Shown here: piece after piece, positions 46,997-57,104 of the stretch
Numbering within the stretch: the first letter of the stretch is position 1
Layout: every line of letters starts with the position of its first letter
Assembly: GCF_000512585.2 (NCBI RefSeq)
Contig: NC_089246.1
Location: forward strand, 1,364,001-1,428,000
DNA: 64,000 bases
Origin: Kwoniella bestiolae CBS 10118
Lineage: Eukaryota; Basidiomycota; Tremellomycetes; Tremellales; Cryptococcaceae
Direction of reading: 5' to 3'
Made by a program: the position numbers and the translations under genes
Notes under the pieces: model-generated
Databases searched by the model: none
Told to the model about the DNA's origin: nothing
The model's input: only the letters and a program-made list of their open reading frames with translations

Positions 46997-47802
46997 TTTG
47001 TAAGCCACTGATAAATATTATTTGAATGTACTGATGAGTTTCCAATTGAGGATAATACTCTCGAGGTAAGAAAAAGCAGTTCATTTCGCTCGAATATATA
47101 TATGATAATTTATGCTGCTCTCATGATCTAGTATCGTAATATCTCTTTTGTCGGGACAAGCGATGATCCATCAGGAGTGATTCGCATGAATCGATAAAAG
47201 GGGTTGGGAATAACTGATGGTGAGTGAGTCATGTCCCTTTGTACCTAAGTTACACATTCACTGTATCCGATGAAAGGGGTTAGATTGGCATGAGTGAGTA
47301 TTAAGGAGTATAATATACTTGCACCGCATAGACGAAAAGAGTATGTGCACGAGTACGGTAGGATGAACACACTGTAAGTTATATATATACTCTGTACAAG
47401 TGGAATGAAGATTGACGCACGGACACATTCCCTAGCTGGGCTAGCTAGTTGATGGTGGTTGACGTGTATACGTGTATACGTGTATACGTGTATACAGTAT
47501 GATTCAAAGAGCGCAAGTGCATAATGTAAAATGGAATGACAGGATAGCACGATGCATCTTCTTCTTTCCCTTCCTCCTCTTCTTTCTCATTTTCATCCCC
47601 ATTCACAATCTCAGTTTCAATCTCAGTATTCGATCAGACTCTCTGCCTTATGTAAGTCAACTTACATACTGTAACATCCCTCTCCATCAAGATTTACAGC
47701 AAGACGATCATTCCGTTCGTATTCCCCACGCTGACGTGAGATCAGATTAGCTTACTAAAGGCTACACATCACTAACTCTCCCTTCTCACCCTGCTCAGCA
47801 GT
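46997..47802. other. Divergent region copy 5 / FAR1-like gene
   Basis: 806 nt with a tandem octamer repeat at 47463-47495 (listed separately) and a pyrimidine-rich tract at 47550-47630 probably in the leader of the next gene. A 5' UTR intron is possible upstream of 47803 (CTGCTCAG just before the ATG). Confidence 0.4.
47463..47495. repeat. Octamer microsatellite (CGTGTATA)4
   Basis: Four perfect head-to-tail copies of CGTGTATA. Each GTATAC within is self-complementary, so the array can form hairpins. Confidence 0.85.
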
Positions 47803-49451
47803 ATGACACCCCTCTCCCCCACCTGTCCCACACCCTCCACATCGGACCTCAACGAACTCCTCCTTCTCAAGCCAGACGAGATCATCCTTCGATTAAACCG
47901 CTTCGCCGCGAACAAGTACACCTACCTCACTCCCAATGGCGGGAGACCTAGCACCTCCGATCCGTGCCTTACCGTTCGATGCGATCATTATGGTTCACCT
48001 TCCCTCACCAGCTATTGGAAATCTCATTGCGAACATGCTATAACATTCAAGCCTAAGAAGAGATCCCAGAAGGTCGGGGATGGTCCGTGGATCATTGCGG
48101 GTGAGGTGAAGGGACATAATCATGGACCTAAAGGGAAGAAGGGGGATTACCCAGCGGATCGAACCAAGAAAATCGATGAAGTCAAAGCTGAGAAGAAGAT
48201 AGGAGGGATTATGTCTGAGACTGATAGTGAAGATGAGAATGGATCTTGGGATGGGAATGGATTCTGGGTGAGAAGAGAAAATTCCTTCATACCCCTACAA
48301 TCCATGGTATTGCGCTTGAGAGATAGTCAGCTGACGTTGTCTATTTACTCAGAAGGTGCCACCCAAACGAATCTCAGACACTCAAAGTCCACCAACGAAA
48401 GACAGTGGCTCGAGTACATCCAAACTTCATGAAAAGGAGGACAAGAAGAAGCAAGATGAGGTGAATGAGGACTCGAGGGGTCAGTTCAAGTATTGGGTAC
48501 GTACGAGTACTGAACACTCACTTCTCGTTGTTTGATCCGAGCTGACGTTATTGAACATTACAGGATAGATCACCTCAACAAACCTCAGATACTCAGAGTG
48601 GGAAGGATCCTACTGAGATTAGTAGAGATCAGGCAGAGGTGAGTTTGCGTTGGTCACTTCCCTTGGGTAAAGCTTGACATCCAGGCTGATCAAAATCCAT
48701 CTGGGTGTTAAATTAGCCTTCCACCTCCTCCCCAGCTGGAAGAGATCCCTTGAGCTCCCTCTCTTCCTCTAGCGGCTCGTCTCCATCTGTGGAACCGATC
48801 TCACCTCCGATTCCATCCTCTAGTACCTTCAAATCTACCGTACCAGCTTCTTCGTCGCAGGGTCGAGTTTCAGCTTCACCTAACAGCACTGCAAAAACCG
48901 CCACTGGTGTCTCTCAGTCACTCATGAAATTCATATCCACGCCTACTTATCAAGCGGATTTACAAGTAAACTACGATGATCTGTTCATCGCTCACGAGAA
49001 AGCTAAACTCGATATCAAAACATTAGAGAAAGCTAATCAAGTACTCACCGAGGAAGATACAAATCACAAGAGAAAGATCAAAGAGCTCGAAGAGAAGTTG
49101 GATCTCAATCAGACTACGAAGCACGTAAATCACAAGCAATGTAAAGACACTGAAGCCAAACTACGAAATTCTCTGACCGAAGCTAATACTAAGATGCAAG
49201 ATTTATCTCAAGCTTTGAAAGCCAGAGATGAACTGGACAAGTTGAAAGATGAGGAAGAGAAGATGAAGTTGAGAAGGGAGAATGAGAGTAGGGAGCGAGA
49301 ACGAGAGGAGAATAAACGCAAGGCCGCTGAGGAGAAGAGGAAGCAGGAGGATAAGAAGAGAAAGATTCAGTTGGATAATGAGGAGAGGAAGTTGGGCGAG
49401 AAGAGACGCAGGTTGATGGAGAGCGTTGAGAAAGGTAGAAGTCATTGTTGA
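47803..49451 (+). CDS. FAR1/WRKY-GCM1-like zinc domain plus coiled coil protein, member 1
   Basis: Four exons. Residues 20-110 show LLLKPDEIILRLNRFAANKY, then C60, C76 and H105-N-H107: C-x15-C-x28-H-x-H, ending VKGHNHGP. This is the layout of the FAR1/WRKY-GCM1 zinc fold found at the N-terminus of Mutator-like transposases and derived regulators. A Ser/Pro-rich linker follows, and from about residue 300 a long coiled coil (KIKELEEKLDLNQ, RENESREREREENKRKAAEE) ends in a basic EKRRRLMES tail. No transposase catalytic domain is present. A nuclear DNA-binding role is inferred. The paralogue at 57105 has the identical C-x15-C spacing. Transcription is divergent from copy 5. Confidence 0.65.
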
Positions 49452-49911
49452 TTTAGAGTCACGCCTGGCAACAAATTAAATAAAAGGGAGGATGTCTCAC
49501 TTCCGACTGTTCCTATTTCTCAATATGTCAATAGAAACCTCTTTTTAATTGTAAATTGTTGTATCACGAAGTCAAGATGTTTCAGTATACTATGCACTAT
49601 GCACCCCATCATCACTACTCTCACAGATCATTAAAAGCGAGAAGGTCCGCATCACAGCTCTGGAAGAAGAGTTGGAATTGGCCAATAGAGTTGTAGTGAT
49701 TCCTATACTTTGTTCGATATTACCCGTTGATCTTTAGTGCGAGAACAAAAGTATGTATGTATGTATCAGTGTGTATATGTATCGTGGTGTCGATGTCCAT
49801 TCGTAAAGTCCATGCGTAGATCAAAAAACATGTTCATATTATACATGCCAGGTTATAGATCACAAAATCTGCTGATCCCCCTCGCCAAGTATTCAAATCC
49901 GATCGCCATCA
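49452..49911. other. Convergent 3' region
   Basis: 460 nt between two stops, with a short GTAT repeat near 49750-49765. No gene supported. Confidence 0.4.
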
Positions 49912-51109
49912 TTACTCCTTGCTCTTTTTCTTCTTCTGTTAATTCAAATACAGACGATCAGCAAACCATGATCATCCCTTGCTCCTAGTCATGTGGTCTT
50001 GGATTTACTTACCTTCTTGTCGCCCGTCTCGGCCGTAGCAGCTACATGCAGCTCCCCATCCTTGTTCTTCCTCTTCTTGTCCTTCTTAGTATCTACGGGA
50101 GGGGGGATGGCGGTCGTAGCTGCGTGGAGGGTTGATGGGTTGACTTGGAGTGGGAGAGGGGCAGTGGTGAGTGGTTTGGAGAGGCCGATGGGCTCGGGCT
50201 AAGGTCGTTTGCGTCAGCCCTTGTATCATATGAGCGCGAGAGCTGACGATCAAGGCAATGGAAGAATAGTATCTCGACCAGGTGTGATGATTCTCAGAGT
50301 TAGAGACAGCAGCTTGAAGTAACAACTCACCGACTCGTCAGACTCGGAATCATCACTATCATCAGTATCGTCTGACTCATGTCCCGCTCCTCCAGAGATC
50401 AACGTGGGATCAATGACTGAGTCGGTAACTGCCGAGTGAGGTTCTCCAGATCCGGTGGCAGAAGGTTTGGTCGATGCGTAGATCTTCTCTTCTTCTACGA
50501 AATTTACTTGTGCCTTGGCGTACGCGTCTTCATATACCTGAAAGAATTATATCAAATCAGCTTCATCTGAATACTCGTTATGATAGGTATAATGGTTCTG
50601 CAGTTATATGTGGAGATATACAACTCACCTTCTTCTGCGCATCACTCAAATCCTTCCACTTGGCACTGATCACCCCCAATATATCCTTATACGACATCCC
50701 AGGATTCGAGTTCCTAATCTCATCTCTAATCTCATTCTGGAAGAAGATGTACGCGCTGGGAGGTCGTTTAGGAGCATTAGGATCTTTAGGTTTCTTCTCT
50801 TTCTTCTTCCTCTCCTTCTCCCTGAGGGTATTCTGCTTGAGGAGGTCTGAGACGAGCTGACCATTGGGGAGGATGGTATTTTGGAATATGGATAGGTCGG
50901 GTTTGTGCAGGGTTGAAGGTGAGAGGGAGGTGTACTCTTCGATTACTTTGACGCAGCGGGTCATTGCGCTGGCGATCTCTCGGAAGGAGGCTATCATCTG
51001 GATAAGAGATGTGGGAGTCAGTGGATCGTACTTTACTTGGGAATGAGAGAAAGAGAAGACTCACCTCTTGCCTCTTCGCTTCCATCTCTTCGTAGCTTGG
51101 CGCGGACAT
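49912..51109 (-). CDS. HMG-box protein (NHP6/HMGB-like)
   Basis: From ATG 51109: MSAPSYEEMEAKRQE, intron, then MIASFREIASAMTRCVKVIE helices, a basic run KERKKKEKKPKDPNAPKRPP, and the HMG box SAYIFFQNEIRDEIR to WKDLSDAQKKVYEDAYAKAQ. A long acidic/Ser tail (DDTDDSDDSESDES) and a Lys-rich end KKDKKRKNKDGE follow. Five exons; the last encodes only KKKKSKE. The PNAPKRPPSAYIFF block is the non-sequence-specific HMGB type, which bends DNA and aids chromatin factors. The N-terminal helical region before the box is not part of NHP6, so it is a larger HMG-box protein of about 290 residues. Confidence 0.85.
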
Positions 51110-51983
51110 GTTGTTAGGTGAGCTTGAGCTGTGACAGGGGACATGGTAGATGAAGATGTGATGAGTTGATCGGCGGGAGCGATCATGGGTTCGTGGAGAA
51201 TACGATGGGAGGTGTGGCGGGGAAGGTGAGGACGAAAGATGGTCAGCGCATGACATGAGTAGGTGATGGCCGTGGAGGATGTTGACTCACTCTTCGAAGG
51301 GTGTTTACGAGTGGACCACCTCCACCAAATTAAGGAGGGTAAGGATGTTTGTTATTCGAAGAGGATAAGGTAAGGATGAGGATTGTAAGGAAAGATTACA
51401 AAGTGAAATTGAAATGGTCGAATACAACAGGCAAAGGGAATCATCTTAAAAGGTTTTGTTGACTTGTTTATATCGGATTACAAATCTAGTCTCTAATTGG
51501 CAATTACACAGCTAGAATCACGGGATTACGATCCCATCCTAATGGGGATAACAAAAGTGGCACCCTGGTTACCCAGGTGAAACGTGCTGAGGCTGTGTTT
51601 CAGAATGAGGCTGAATGTGGGGGCCCGTGCGTGAATACGTGAAATACGTCCACCTGTTCTTTTGGTGGGTATGGGAAAGAAATTGTTGATGAGTGCAGTG
51701 CACATGTTCATATCGAGAATTGAGAGCAGCCCGCGCACGAATACACTATCGTCTTGATATACGTTCATAAACCTAGTAGAGTGAGATCGCCATCAGAGCA
51801 TACCGATCCTAAGAAAACCTTTCAAAACCCGCCCAGCACTTTCTTTGGATCAACAAAGGAGCTTGAGATTTTGACTTACCTCGATCGAGATCATCCGCGA
51901 ACCCCCGCCCTTCAATCTTGCACTTCACTCATTATATATCACCAAAACATACCCATAACCTCTTTGTTAGAGATCATATTACC
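51110..51983. other. Divergent region HMG-box / membrane protein
   Basis: 874 nt between divergent starts; open frames here lack support. Some AT-rich sequence, promoter only. Confidence 0.4.
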
Positions 51984-53621
51984 ATGTCATCAAGACTATC
52001 CCACGATTTCCCACCACCCAACTACCCACCCCACAATCGACAATCCTCATATAACAACCCTCCACCACGTAATTCTCTATACTACGAAGAGGGAGAAGAC
52101 CTCGACGAGCCATTCGACGTTAGAGCAGATTTTGACGGAGTAGGACCGAGATGGAGTGAGAGGAATGGGGCGAAGAAGGAAGGTAGTGTTAGAAGTGGGG
52201 GAGCGCTGGGGATGGGTATGATGGATGACGCGATGTGAGTTCAACTGTACTTCAACCTGACATAGGTATAAAGATCTGAACGACAAGTGGGATGTAGGTA
52301 TCGACCGGTCTCCACACATATAGCCCCATCGGCATATGGAGATATCAACAAGAGTGCGGCGAGTAGGGAGGAGATGGTCTCGGTGCCGATGTTGGGTCCA
52401 GAGTGAGTGGCTAGGTACCTTTTCTCCATGTAATATATCGTTCATCCTCTCGCACATCATTCGATAATCACCTTTCCCCGTTCTTTAGCACGTGGATGAC
52501 TTACTGATCCTGCAAAGTATAGATGGCAGAAATCCGAACTACACGAACTTTCTCGTCGTGGTCAAGCTGAATTGGGAGGAGATAAACGTAGTAAAGCATG
52601 GAAAGAGTGGACAAGGGATCAGAGGGGATTATGTGGAGTCAAGTGGTTGACAAGGAAGGTACTGGTATTTATCATATTTGCTTTCCTAGCTGCGTGAGCT
52701 GTTCTTCTCTTGATTACCTAGCGATTAAGCTTCACACTGACTCTTCCATCGTTGACATTTCAGCCTTGGTGTAACCCTCTTCTTCGTTATACCCCGTGTA
52801 CCGAACTTTGAGTTCTACAAAGACGCTCCTTTCACGGTGGATAATTCGACGGTATCGTTCAATAGAGTACCTACCAATTTCTCTTTTGCGGGAAATTTGA
52901 ATCTATATGGTGAGTCTGAGCCTGCTCATCATCCGACTTATCTTTTATGATATGGGAAATCCTCTCTTGTATCTCATCTTGTACTTCATCCCCCCTTCCT
53001 CTCTCACGCAACCCCCACATCCGTCCCTTCCTTCGACTGATCCGCCTGCTTCACCCCATCCTACTTCGTCTCCTCCAGTCATCCAGCTCCTCCAGCCAAG
53101 AAAAGCAGCTGATTGATATTCATCGTACCTCACAGGTGACGGTTCAGCCTCTTATCTCCCTATTCACTTCAAATCTCTCCAAGCTACTCTATACGACGAA
53201 ACTACAAACAAAGCTATAGCAAAGGGAGATTGGGGAAATCACTATATGGATCACAAGGATCAACAACCAGTCCAGCTCCCTATCAATTTTGAGTATAGTG
53301 CGGTGAATACATCGGATACAACTTGTGAGTGCGAGACTTTTGTCTGTTGGATAGGTAAGGGCAATATTGAGGCTAAAGTACTTTCAGGGAACGACATGTA
53401 TCAAGCTTGTGGTCACAAATGGACGGGAACAACCAGACCAGGTAAGTTGGGTATGGGTGTTTGGAAATATGCCATGGCATGCTGATCCCTATGATATGGT
53501 AGATCTCAAATTTCGTCTGGTACTCAAGATGTCCATCGTCGGTCTGGTGAACAGCCCGGAGATGTCGACGCAGATCAGCAATGTGGAGTGCCCATTTGAG
53601 TTGGGGACGAACAGCGTATAG
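51984..53621 (+). CDS. Single-pass membrane protein with a LEA2-like domain (tentative)
   Basis: A disordered Pro/Asn/Tyr-rich cytosolic N-terminus (MSSRLSHDFPPPNYPPHNRQ) is followed by WLTRKVLVFIIFAFLAALGV, a membrane segment, and a non-cytosolic domain: VPNFEFYKDAPFTVDNSTVS, FNRVPTNFSFAGNLNLYG, GDWGNHYMDHKDQQPVQLPI. The C-terminus is EMSTQISNVECPFELGTNSV. The arrangement of one N-terminal membrane helix plus an NxS/T-rich beta domain resembles LEA2/NDR1-like and related fungal membrane proteins. Six exons. Type II topology is inferred. Precise function unknown. Confidence 0.6.
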
Positions 53622-54912
53622 CGGGAGAGAGAAGTTGAATGGAGACGTTCCGCTGATTCCGAGATTATGTTTACTCTGTTTTGTTCAGTTTCCCTCCTTC
53701 TTACTGTATATATTGGACATTTGGACATTTGCTCTTTCCATGAATATTGTTGTTCACTATTATTTCCACATGCATATCACATCTAATCCAACATCGCCAT
53801 GCATCGTACAATAGCATAAGGTGAACTGAGTTGACGCGCGAGATCCTTCATTCACTCCAAGTCGCAAACTTATTCCGGCGACATTTTTCCCTTCAATCCG
53901 CCAATGTTGTATTCACCTACCCCCAGCGCCACATATATTCTAACGGTTGGAACGAGTAGGAGTAGGGACTCTTCCTAGACCTGGGTCCACCGAAACCTGA
54001 GTGGCACCCGGATGAATAAGACGACCCAGCTCCGGTCCATAGGTGGTGACCTCGGTCCCAACTGACGCGGGGTGGTGGGGCTGTCCGCGGAAAGGGTATA
54101 TGAAGAGTACCAGATATACGGTACTGGGATGGACCTGCCTTCAAGTCCTGGGTGCAGATCGCCCAAAGAACTAGGGGATGTATCGGCCCGATGGGGACTG
54201 AGGGGGAGATGTAGGTACTCGTGAGATGGGGGGTGATCGATCGAACGAACGAACGAATCGCAAGACGCAAGATAGCAAGGTAGCAAGACGCGACCTCAAG
54301 ACACCATACCTTTTTGTAATCTGCTGTCGACATCACTATAGAAGTTGACGCCTTTCATGATGTGCTTCGGACAATTGGCAGACGAGGCTGTGCATGAAAA
54401 GATACTTGTTATGCACCTTATGTCAATGCCATCGTACACAGGACGCAGCTCATAACTTGGATAATCTCACACAATTGAGCCCAGATCTTATCACCAAGTT
54501 ACATCAGTGTGCCTACCATGGCAAATTCATAATTCATCTTATCCTTTCAACGGTCCTTGCAGTCGTCACTTCCATATGCGCCCAGCTGTCGACAACATCT
54601 CATCCAAACTGGTCTTTCCATTATACGGCGCTGGTGAGCAGCATCGGGACTCTATTTGGGAAAAAAGGAATGTACATCATTTTTATGGGGAGCTACAATC
54701 TGATACGATCACCACAAGTAGGGAACAGATGTATTACGAGCATCCTTTGAGGTATCTTTGTATGCATGACACGTCCTTTGTCATCCTTTTTGTTTTTAGC
54801 CACTGCTGTTTGTTTTTGGGATATGTGTATGCATATATAAAGCTCATTCCGATTCCCCCATTCTGTCTCATCCGCAGAAGTCAAAATTATTATTATCATC
54901 ATCATCATCATT
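53622..54912. other. Intergenic before the small-gene array
   Basis: About 1.3 kb. It contains a (CGAA)n microsatellite at 54240-54256, a (ATC)n/(ATT)n tract at 54886-54912, and a TATATAAA at 54834-54841, 79 nt upstream of the next start. Open frames at 54394-54926 show faint similarity to the small-gene family but no intact reading, so a decayed relative is possible only. Confidence 0.4.
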
Positions 54913-55245
54913 ATGAGCCAAGGTGAGCTGATGCCGTGGAGTCATCGATCGCCTGCTGACTGTATGGATCATCCAGCCTCTGACTATAAGCTTGACAAAA
55001 TTGTGGAATCCTCCATCGGGAGTTTGTCGCAGGAAGATGCTAATCAATATAAGTGTAGTAGAGGTCTCTTGATTGCCGCAGTCGATTACAACCTTTCCCA
55101 GTCAGCACAAACGGACATTCGACACGCTTATGAACACTGGTGCGTTTCTCTCAACCGGAAATATAGGATACAAAGTAGCGGTACCGCACAGACGCAGACC
55201 GATAGTCTGGTCCGAGCCTTTTCTGCCACTAATCTTGATGGTTGA
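54913..55245 (+). CDS. Small orphan protein, array member 1
   Basis: Single exon, 110 codons, start MSQGELMPWSHRSPADC. The C-terminal half, DIRHAYEHWCVSLNRKYRIQ, aligns with the conserved block of members 2 and 3 (VRQAYNDCCERIRNKYAVEL; VRRFEDCCAEMKKKYEPEL): aromatic-x-x-C-x5-KY. No signal peptide or membrane segment. It is the most diverged member and lacks the WP that follows KY in the other two. A TATA-like element lies 79 nt upstream. Family not recognised. Confidence 0.45.
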   Translation: MSQGELMPWSHRSPADCMDHPASDYKLDKIVESSIGSLSQEDANQYKCSRGLLIAAVDYNLSQSAQTDIRHAYEHWCVSLNRKYRIQSSGTAQTQTDSLVRAFSATNLDG

Positions 55246-55489
55246 TCAGTCCATGTATGCATATGAATACTGGGATACAGTATCTGTAAAATGACTTACT
55301 ACACACACGTGACTTTTCCCCTGCAGCCTGTGTTTGGGCCTTCCCGTCATCTTCGGACATCCTTTGATCGTCCAGCATTTGTCATCTCCACCTAAAGTGC
55401 ATAAATACCTGGGTCCAGTCGCCTCTGCTCCTAAACCCTTTGCAAGATTATATATCATCCATCGCCACTAAAAGACATTCTATAATTAT

Positions 55490-55876
55490 ATGTCTTTCAT
55501 CCACACCAACATGTCAGAGAAACAGACCCGCAACGACAGCACGGACGCTACTTGTAATTCCTTATTCGCTGGTGCGGTCAGCGCGTTGACAGGTCATTCA
55601 GAATCTGCCCAGGGATATCAGAAGATGGAAGAGCTATTTTACGAGAAAAAGCATGACCGCTCGCTACACGACTTCGTCATCACATCTGGGGGAACAACTT
55701 TGGAAGATAAGGAGAATTTCTTGACTGCTCAAGGTGAATTAGATCGTACAACCAAATCCAAGGACATACCGGTCGTTCGACAAGCTTATAATGACTGTTG
55801 TGAGAGGATCAGAAACAAATACGCCGTAGAATTGAAGGAATGGCCTTCGACCCCTTCTGAAACCAACGCAGGCTAG
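55490..55876 (+). CDS. Small orphan protein, array member 2
   Basis: Single exon. 128 codons from 55490, or 121 from a better-context ATG at 55511 (MSEKQTRNDST). Shares with member 3 the block AYNDCCERIRNKYAVELKEW then P, and an upstream Ser/Thr-rich N-terminus. Mostly helical and charged, no signal. Its upstream region has a 26-nt segment (55338-55363) repeated upstream of member 3 with two mismatches, so promoter and gene were duplicated together. Function unknown. Confidence 0.55.
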   Translation: MSFIHTNMSEKQTRNDSTDATCNSLFAGAVSALTGHSESAQGYQKMEELFYEKKHDRSLHDFVITSGGTTLEDKENFLTAQGELDRTTKSKDIPVVRQAYNDCCERIRNKYAVELKEWPSTPSETNAG

Positions 55877-56244
55877 GTGATCTTTATTGCCTGTTCAACC
55901 GTACAGTCCGTATATTTATAAGGTATGAAGGAGGATCGTAATGTTACTTGATGAATTGACCTTGGCACCTCTGTTGGCCAATGCGTTAAAGATCTACTGC
56001 CCGCACCTACCTCAAAACATGGCATGAGCCTTCCCGTCATGCTCGGACATCCTATGAGCACCACACCTCGGCGTGTCGATCACTTCCACGGTATACAGTT
56101 CAGAGTTGCATATAAAAAGGATGCATTGGTGAATCACACTCAACATGCCAATCCACTTTTGTCGCCACCGAAGATTCATTTTTCCATTCCACTAAACAGC
56201 GCACCGATCAAGATTGATTTACTCAACCTTGTCACCTTATCAGC
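55877..56244. other. Upstream region of array member 3
   Basis: 368 nt. Contains the 26-nt repeat at 56028-56053 and a TATAAAAA at 56111-56118, 134 nt before the ATG. Confidence 0.5.
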
Positions 56245-56667
56245 ATGCCGTTGGAAACGAAACAACCTGAAAGCACCGACACAGAAGTGAGCAGCATTGA
56301 CACCTCCATGTCCAAGTCGTATGCCATCACGAGCTGGCTGGCCAATGCGGTTCGTTCATGCTTCAGCTACATCTCCAACTCCAACGAGCCGATCGATGAG
56401 GTCGAGTCGTTGCACAGGTTCATGATGTGGTCTAACAAAGCCAGTTTAGAGGACACGTTCAAGTTTAACGCATTACGCGGTCACCAGAAAGATGCTGCTG
56501 ATGGATATTATGGAGATGTCGGCTCGGAGAGAGCCCAAATGCATGTACGAAGATTTGAAGACTGTTGTGCTGAGATGAAGAAGAAGTACGAACCTGAGCT
56601 TCAGGACTGGCCCGCTCAGCTGAGGGAGATCCTATCCGACATGAGCCAAGTGGGAGGCCTGCTGTGA
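56245..56667 (+). CDS. Small orphan protein, array member 3
   Basis: Single exon, 140 codons: MPLETKQPESTDTEV, SYAITSWLANAVRSCFSYIS, a helical middle, then RRFEDCCAEMKKKYEPELQD with WP following, and LSDMSQVGGLL. It is the best-formed member: 20 or so residues around DCC and KY match member 2 closely. A hydrophobic N-proximal segment (WLANAVRSCF) is too short for a membrane span. Same strand and head-to-tail with members 1 and 2. Function unknown. Confidence 0.55.
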   Translation: MPLETKQPESTDTEVSSIDTSMSKSYAITSWLANAVRSCFSYISNSNEPIDEVESLHRFMMWSNKASLEDTFKFNALRGHQKDAADGYYGDVGSERAQMHVRRFEDCCAEMKKKYEPELQDWPAQLREILSDMSQVGGLL

Positions 56668-57104
56668 TTGAAAGAGGAGATTGATCTGGTCGATTTAGTA
56701 TTATGAGAGCAGTTGATGATGGTGTATGCAATCGGTGTTAAGCAATGTCATCATAGCAGTATACTCATTTCATCACCCAGGCTCAAGCGTCGGAGATCAA
56801 TGCACATTTGATGGATGAAGGTCAGTGCGCACTACGCACAATGCACCATTCACCCACACTGTACTGTACCCGTACTTGATCCTTTTACGTCCTCTTCTCT
56901 TCTCCTGTCTTTCCTTCCTCTTTCTTTCCCATCTATTTATTCTATCCCTGTATCTGCTCTGAGAAGATACCACTGAAACGATACCTATCGCTCTCCCACT
57001 CGAATCCTCACTGTCGCGTGTACCTTCCTTCTTCTTCCCAGAGAATCACCAATACAATTTCTCCTTTCCTCGCCAAAACTAACCAACCAGACATACAGTA
57101 CACT
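56668..57104. other. Promoter of FAR1-like member 2
   Basis: 437 nt with a CT-rich leader at 56885-56935, similar in character to the tract upstream of 47803. No gene. Confidence 0.4.

Noticed and set aside
53917..54336. Open frame of about 139 codons on the minus strand
   Set aside because: No domain, no intron logic and no relation to neighbours; likely chance in a repeat-bearing intergenic region.
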